Made by a program: the position numbers and the translations under genes
In this document: piece after piece, positions 60,669 to 64,000 of the stretch
Layout of the letters: the number at the start of each line of letters is the position of its first letter
Position numbering within the stretch: the stretch's first letter is position 1
NCBI GenBank assembly: GCA_050246875.1
Contig: JBFWVF010000003.1
Location: 186,001 to 250,000 of the forward strand
Direction: 5' to 3'
Length of the DNA: 64,000 nt
Source of the DNA: SHWB01 sp050246875
Lineage (GTDB): Bacteria; Pseudomonadota; Alphaproteobacteria; UBA6615
The notes under the pieces: model-generated
The model's input: only the letters and a program-made list of their open reading frames with translations
Databases searched by the model: none
What the model was told of the DNA's origin: nothing

Positions 60669-62107
60669 CGGTCGTCCTTCCCCAGCCAGCGGCGGCGCGC
60701 GGCGCTGGCGGCGGCCTTCACGCGCTTCGGCGCCGTGCCGCCGAGGCTGGTACGGCTGGCCAGCGCCGCCTCGACGGTGAGGACGGCGTGGACGCGCTTG
60801 TCGATCCGCTTGTCGACGGCCTGCATCTCGGCCAGCGGCAGGTCGGCCAGCGCCACGCCCAGTTCCTCGGCCCGACGCACGACACGGCCGGTGATGTGGT
60901 GCGCCTCGCGGAACGGAATGCCGAGCGCCTGGACGAGCCAGTCGGCGAGGTCGGTCGCCGTCGGAAAGCCCTGCTCGGCGACGCGCCGCATCGCCGCCGC
61001 GTCGACCGTCAGGTCGGCGATCATGCCGGCCATCGCCGCCAGCACGAGGTCGAGCGTGTCGGCGGCGTCGAATACCGGCTCCTTGTCCTCCTGCATGTCC
61101 TTGCCGTAGGCCAGCGGCAGGCCCTTGAGGACGACGGCGAGCGCGGTGAAGGCGCCGAGCACGCGGCCGGCCTTGCCCTTGGCCAGCTCGGCGGCATCGG
61201 GATTGCGCTTCTGCGGCATCATCGAGGAGCCGGTGGTGAAGGCGTCCGACATGCGCACGAAGGCGAAGGGCTGCGACGACCAGATCACCAGCTCCTCGGC
61301 CAGCCGCGAGGCGTGCACGGCGAGGATGGCGGCGGCGGCGAGGAACTCCAGCGCGAAATCGCGGTCGGAGACGGCGTCGAGGGAATTGGCCATCGGCCGG
61401 TCGAAGCCGAGCGCCTTCGCCGTCATCGCCCGGTCGATGGGGAACGAGGTGCCGGCCAGCGCGCCGGCGCCGAGCGGACTTTCGTTCAACCGTTTGCGGC
61501 AGTCGGCAAGGCGGCCGCGGTCGCGCCCGAACATCTCGACATAGGCCAGCATGTGATGGCCGAAGGTGACCGGCTGCGCCGTCTGCAGGTGCGTGAACCC
61601 CGGCATCACGGTGGCGGCATGCGCGTCGGCCTGGTCGAGCAGCGCCGACTGCACGCCAGCGAGGCGCGCGTCGAGACCGTCGATGGCGTCGCGCACCCAC
61701 AGGCGCATGTCGGTCGCCACCTGGTCGTTGCGCGAGCGCGCGGTGTGCAGGCGCCCGGCCGGCGCGCCGATGCGCTCGCCGAGCGCCACCTCGACATTCA
61801 TGTGGATGTCTTCCAGCGCCACCTTGAAGTCGAAATTGCCCGCCGCGATGTCGCGCTCGACGGCGTCGAGGCCCCTGGCGATGGCGGCGGCATCGGCCTT
61901 CGCGATGATGCCCTGCGCCGCCAGCATCGCCGCATGGGCGCGGCTGCCGGCGATGTCCTGCGCCCACAGCCGCCGGTCGAAGCCGATCGAGGCGTTGATC
62001 CGCTCCATCGCCGCGGCCGGGCCGCCGGCGAAGCGGCCGCCCCATTGCGGGTTGGCGGCGGACGCGGCGGCAGCGCGGGGGGCCCTGCGGCCGGGCTTGC
62101 GGCTCAC
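60665..62107 (-). CDS. argH: Argininosuccinate lyase
   Basis: A 480-residue enzyme of arginine synthesis that releases arginine and fumarate. The N-terminal WGGRFAGGPAAAMERINASI near residue 22 and NVEVALGERIGAPAGRLHTARSRNDQVATDMRLW near residue 105 are family signatures; the flexible catalytic loop is GSSMMPQKRNPDAAELAKG near residue 292 with the catalytic Ser. GTG at 62107 gives a natural N-terminus with a short extension; a TTG at 62122 is the alternative. It heads argH-lptM-like-lysA. Confidence 0.96.
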   Translation of the reverse strand: MSRKPGRRAPRAAAASAANPQWGGRFAGGPAAAMERINASIGFDRRLWAQDIAGSRAHAAMLAAQGIIAKADAAAIARGLDAVERDIAAGNFDFKVALEDIHMNVEVALGERIGAPAGRLHTARSRNDQVATDMRLWVRDAIDGLDARLAGVQSALLDQADAHAATVMPGFTHLQTAQPVTFGHHMLAYVEMFGRDRGRLADCRKRLNESPLGAGALAGTSFPIDRAMTAKALGFDRPMANSLDAVSDRDFALEFLAAAAILAVHASRLAEELVIWSSQPFAFVRMSDAFTTGSSMMPQKRNPDAAELAKGKAGRVLGAFTALAVVLKGLPLAYGKDMQEDKEPVFDAADTLDLVLAAMAGMIADLTVDAAAMRRVAEQGFPTATDLADWLVQALGIPFREAHHITGRVVRRAEELGVALADLPLAEMQAVDKRIDKRVHAVLTVEAALASRTSLGGTAPKRVKAAASAARRRWLGKDDR

Positions 62108-62161
62108 GGGCGGCGGCCCCAAGTGTGGGTCTGGCGGCGATGGAACGGGTGCGGACGCGAC

Positions 62162-62698
62162 ATGAGATCAGGACTGCTCGCGGCGGTGATGGCCATCCTG
62201 CTGACGGCGGCGCCCGCCGCCGCGCGCGATGGCGGCCTCGGCGACTTTAGCCCCGCCCCCGCGCCGGCGCCAATGCCGGACATCCCCGTGCTGGCCCCCG
62301 GCGAGGCCGGGGCGACGGCGCGGCTGGCCGACCTGCGCGGCCGCGTGCTGGTGGTCAATTTCTGGGCCACCTGGTGTGCCCCCTGCGTCGCCGAGCTGCC
62401 GTCGCTGCAACGCCTGCAGGCGAAGCTCGATCCGGCGCGGGCGACGGTGGTGCTGGTCAGCCAGGATCTGCGCGGCCTCGCCCGCACCGAGCCCTACCTG
62501 GCGAAGCTCGGCGTTGACCTGCCCTACCGCTACGTCGACGAGAAGCTGAAGCTGTCGCGCGCCCTCGGCGTCGGCGACCTGCCGACGACGCTCCTCGTCG
62601 ACGCCGAGGGCCGCGAGGTCGGCCGCCTCGTCGGCCCGGCGGAGTGGGATTCGCCGGCGGCGATGGAACTGGTCCGCCGCTACGCCGGCGGCAACTAG
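62162..62698 (+). CDS. TlpA-type periplasmic thioredoxin
   Basis: A 178-residue exported redoxin. A Sec signal (MRSGLLAAVMAILLTAAPAAA) precedes a TlpA/ResA-like domain: VLVVNFWATWCAPCVAELPSLQRL near residue 62 with the WCAPC active site, and the cis-Pro in GDLPTTLLVDAEGREVGRLVG near residue 138. Such proteins reduce apocytochrome or oxidase Cys residues during cytochrome maturation. Divergent from argH, it ends convergently with hbd, the two stops sharing one CTAG. Confidence 0.92.
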   Translation: MRSGLLAAVMAILLTAAPAAARDGGLGDFSPAPAPAPMPDIPVLAPGEAGATARLADLRGRVLVVNFWATWCAPCVAELPSLQRLQAKLDPARATVVLVSQDLRGLARTEPYLAKLGVDLPYRYVDEKLKLSRALGVGDLPTTLLVDAEGREVGRLVGPAEWDSPAAMELVRRYAGGN

Positions 62699-63576
62699 CG
62701 CGTCGGGACGGGGGTCTCGCCCGAGTAGTCGTAGAAGCCGCGGCCGACCTTGCGGCCGAGCCAGCCGGCCTCGACGTACTTCACCAGCAGCGGGCAGGGC
62801 CGGTACTTCGAGTCCGCGAGGCCGTCGTAGAGCACCTGCATGATCGACAGGCAGGTGTCGAGACCGATGAAGTCGGCCAGCTCCAGCGGGCCCATCGGGT
62901 GGTTAGCGCCGAGCTTCATCGAGGTGTCGATCGAGTCGACCGTGCCGACGCCCTCGTAGAGCACGTACACCGCCTCGTTGATCATCGGCAGCAGCACACG
63001 GTTGACGATGAAGGCCGGAAAGTCCTCCGACACCGTGCCGATCTTGCCCATGCGCTTGGCCAGCTCGGTGACCGTGGCGAAGGTGGCGTCGTCGGTGGCG
63101 AGGCCGCGGATCAGCTCGACCAGCTTCATCACCGGCACCGGGTTCATGAAGTGCATGCCCATGAAGCGGGCCGGCCGGTCGGTCGCCGCGGCGAGGCGGG
63201 TGATCGAGATCGACGAGGTGTTGGAACAGACGATGGCCTCGGGCTTCAGCACCGGGCAAAGCTGCTTGTAGGTCGCGACCTTGACCTTCTCGTCCTCGGT
63301 GACTGCCTCGATCACCATGTCGCAGTCGGACAGGGAGGCAAGGTCGCCGGACAGGGCGATGCGCGCCGTGGCCTCGACCTTGCCGGCCTCGTCGAGCAGC
63401 CCGCGCTTCACCTGGCGGGCCATGTTCTGCTCGATGATCTTGGTGGCGCGCTCCAGCGCGGCGGGCTGGGCGTCGACGACGGTGACGCTGATGCCGGCGA
63501 TGGCGGCGACGTGGGCTATGCCGTTGCCCATCTGCCCGGCGCCGACGACGCCAAGGCGGTTGACGGTTGCGCTCAT
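62695..63576 (-). CDS. hbd: 3-hydroxybutyryl-CoA dehydrogenase
   Basis: A 293-residue NAD(P)-dependent 3-hydroxyacyl-CoA dehydrogenase. The Rossmann motif GVVGAGQMGNGIAHVAAIAG is near residue 9; VIEAVTEDEKVK near residue 88, SNTSSISITRLA near residue 118 and GMHFMNPVPVMKLVELI near residue 140 carry the catalytic Ser and His; EDFPAFIVNRVLLPMINEA near residue 184 and GANHPMGPLELADFIGLD near residue 224 complete the fold. It uses short-chain 3-hydroxyacyl-CoA in butyrate or PHB-linked metabolism. It follows etfA by 19 bases, a conserved pair. Confidence 0.96.
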   Translation of the reverse strand: MSATVNRLGVVGAGQMGNGIAHVAAIAGISVTVVDAQPAALERATKIIEQNMARQVKRGLLDEAGKVEATARIALSGDLASLSDCDMVIEAVTEDEKVKVATYKQLCPVLKPEAIVCSNTSSISITRLAAATDRPARFMGMHFMNPVPVMKLVELIRGLATDDATFATVTELAKRMGKIGTVSEDFPAFIVNRVLLPMINEAVYVLYEGVGTVDSIDTSMKLGANHPMGPLELADFIGLDTCLSIMQVLYDGLADSKYRPCPLLVKYVEAGWLGRKVGRGFYDYSGETPVPTR

Positions 63577-63595
63577 CGGTCCCCTCTCGTGCGCC

Positions 63596-64000
<405 letters not shown>

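Noticed and set aside
59522..62698. 1058-codon plus-strand frame ending in a thioredoxin-like sequence
   Set aside because: Only the last 178 codons, from 62162, are a gene. The rest is antisense to lysA and argH.

Overview
This window comes from a very GC-rich chromosome, most likely an alphaproteobacterium close to the Rhodospirillales. The evidence is gene content and order: sdhCDAB, a cycM-type cytochrome c / kdsB / pheA block, chorismate mutase / hisC / tyrA next to metX-metW, ftsEX with a CpdR-like response regulator, the TIGR02302/DUF4175 protein, lysA, an LptM-like lipoprotein, argH, and an etfA-hbd pair. It reads as ordinary chromosome with some accessory patches. I found no rRNA, tRNA, CRISPR array or insertion sequence. 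Three families of dispersed palindromic repeats sit between genes.

Layout. 0-0.7 kb: a VapBC-type toxin-antitoxin pair. 0.8-8.4 kb: catabolic genes, namely a CaiB-type CoA-transferase and a crotonase on the minus strand, then a tight plus-strand operon of amidase, D-2-hydroxyacid dehydrogenase and enolase-superfamily enzyme, then an exported dienelactone-hydrolase-like protein and an exported phytase-like protein. 8.6-19.1 kb: rpmB, then a methylmalonyl-CoA neighbourhood (MeaB chaperone, ferredoxin-MBL fusion, a 950-residue membrane-anchored coiled-coil protein, methylmalonyl-CoA mutase, acyl-CoA dehydrogenase), then an SDR, a cupin and a small membrane protein. 19.3-21.1 kb: a LysR regulator with an AT-rich control region, and an exported protein of foreign-looking composition. 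21.1-24.5 kb: sdhCDAB. 24.5-25.6 kb: about 1 kb without genes, starting with two consensus DnaA boxes.

25.6-30.2 kb: CitE-like lyase, pdxY, LysE exporter, cupin, GST and a methyltransferase. 30.1-39.3 kb: methionine (metXW) and aromatic amino acid synthesis (chorismate mutase fusion, aminotransferase, TyrA, PheA), with small conserved proteins, a cold-shock protein, HisN-like phosphatase, membrane cytochrome c and kdsB. 39.4-40.1 kb: a HigBA-like toxin-antitoxin pair with a perfect 12-bp operator palindrome. 40.1-46.7 kb: coq9, def, class IV aminotransferase, an LLM flavin oxidoreductase with its probable IclR regulator, a class I lysyl-tRNA synthetase and a 60-residue protein. 46.8-49.9 kb: DinG-like helicase and a DUF465 protein.

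49.9-55.3 kb: a minus-strand chain ftsE-ftsX-ydcF-plsC-nrdJ, in which the first four genes overlap by 4 bases and the last (B12-dependent ribonucleotide reductase) appears to start at CTG behind a perfect Shine-Dalgarno. 55.4-64 kb: zinc-ribbon protein, CpdR, then argH-lptM-like-lysA-DUF4175 (minus), a TlpA-type thioredoxin, and hbd plus the 3' end of etfA. B12 dependence recurs (methylmalonyl-CoA mutase and NrdJ), as does aerobic oxidation of acyl-CoA and organic acids feeding succinate dehydrogenase and ETF. The best candidates for something new are the ferredoxin-MBL fusion coupled to meaB, the TipN-like coiled-coil protein beside the mutase, the amidase/dehydrogenase/enolase operon, and the DnaA boxes in the gene-free kilobase.
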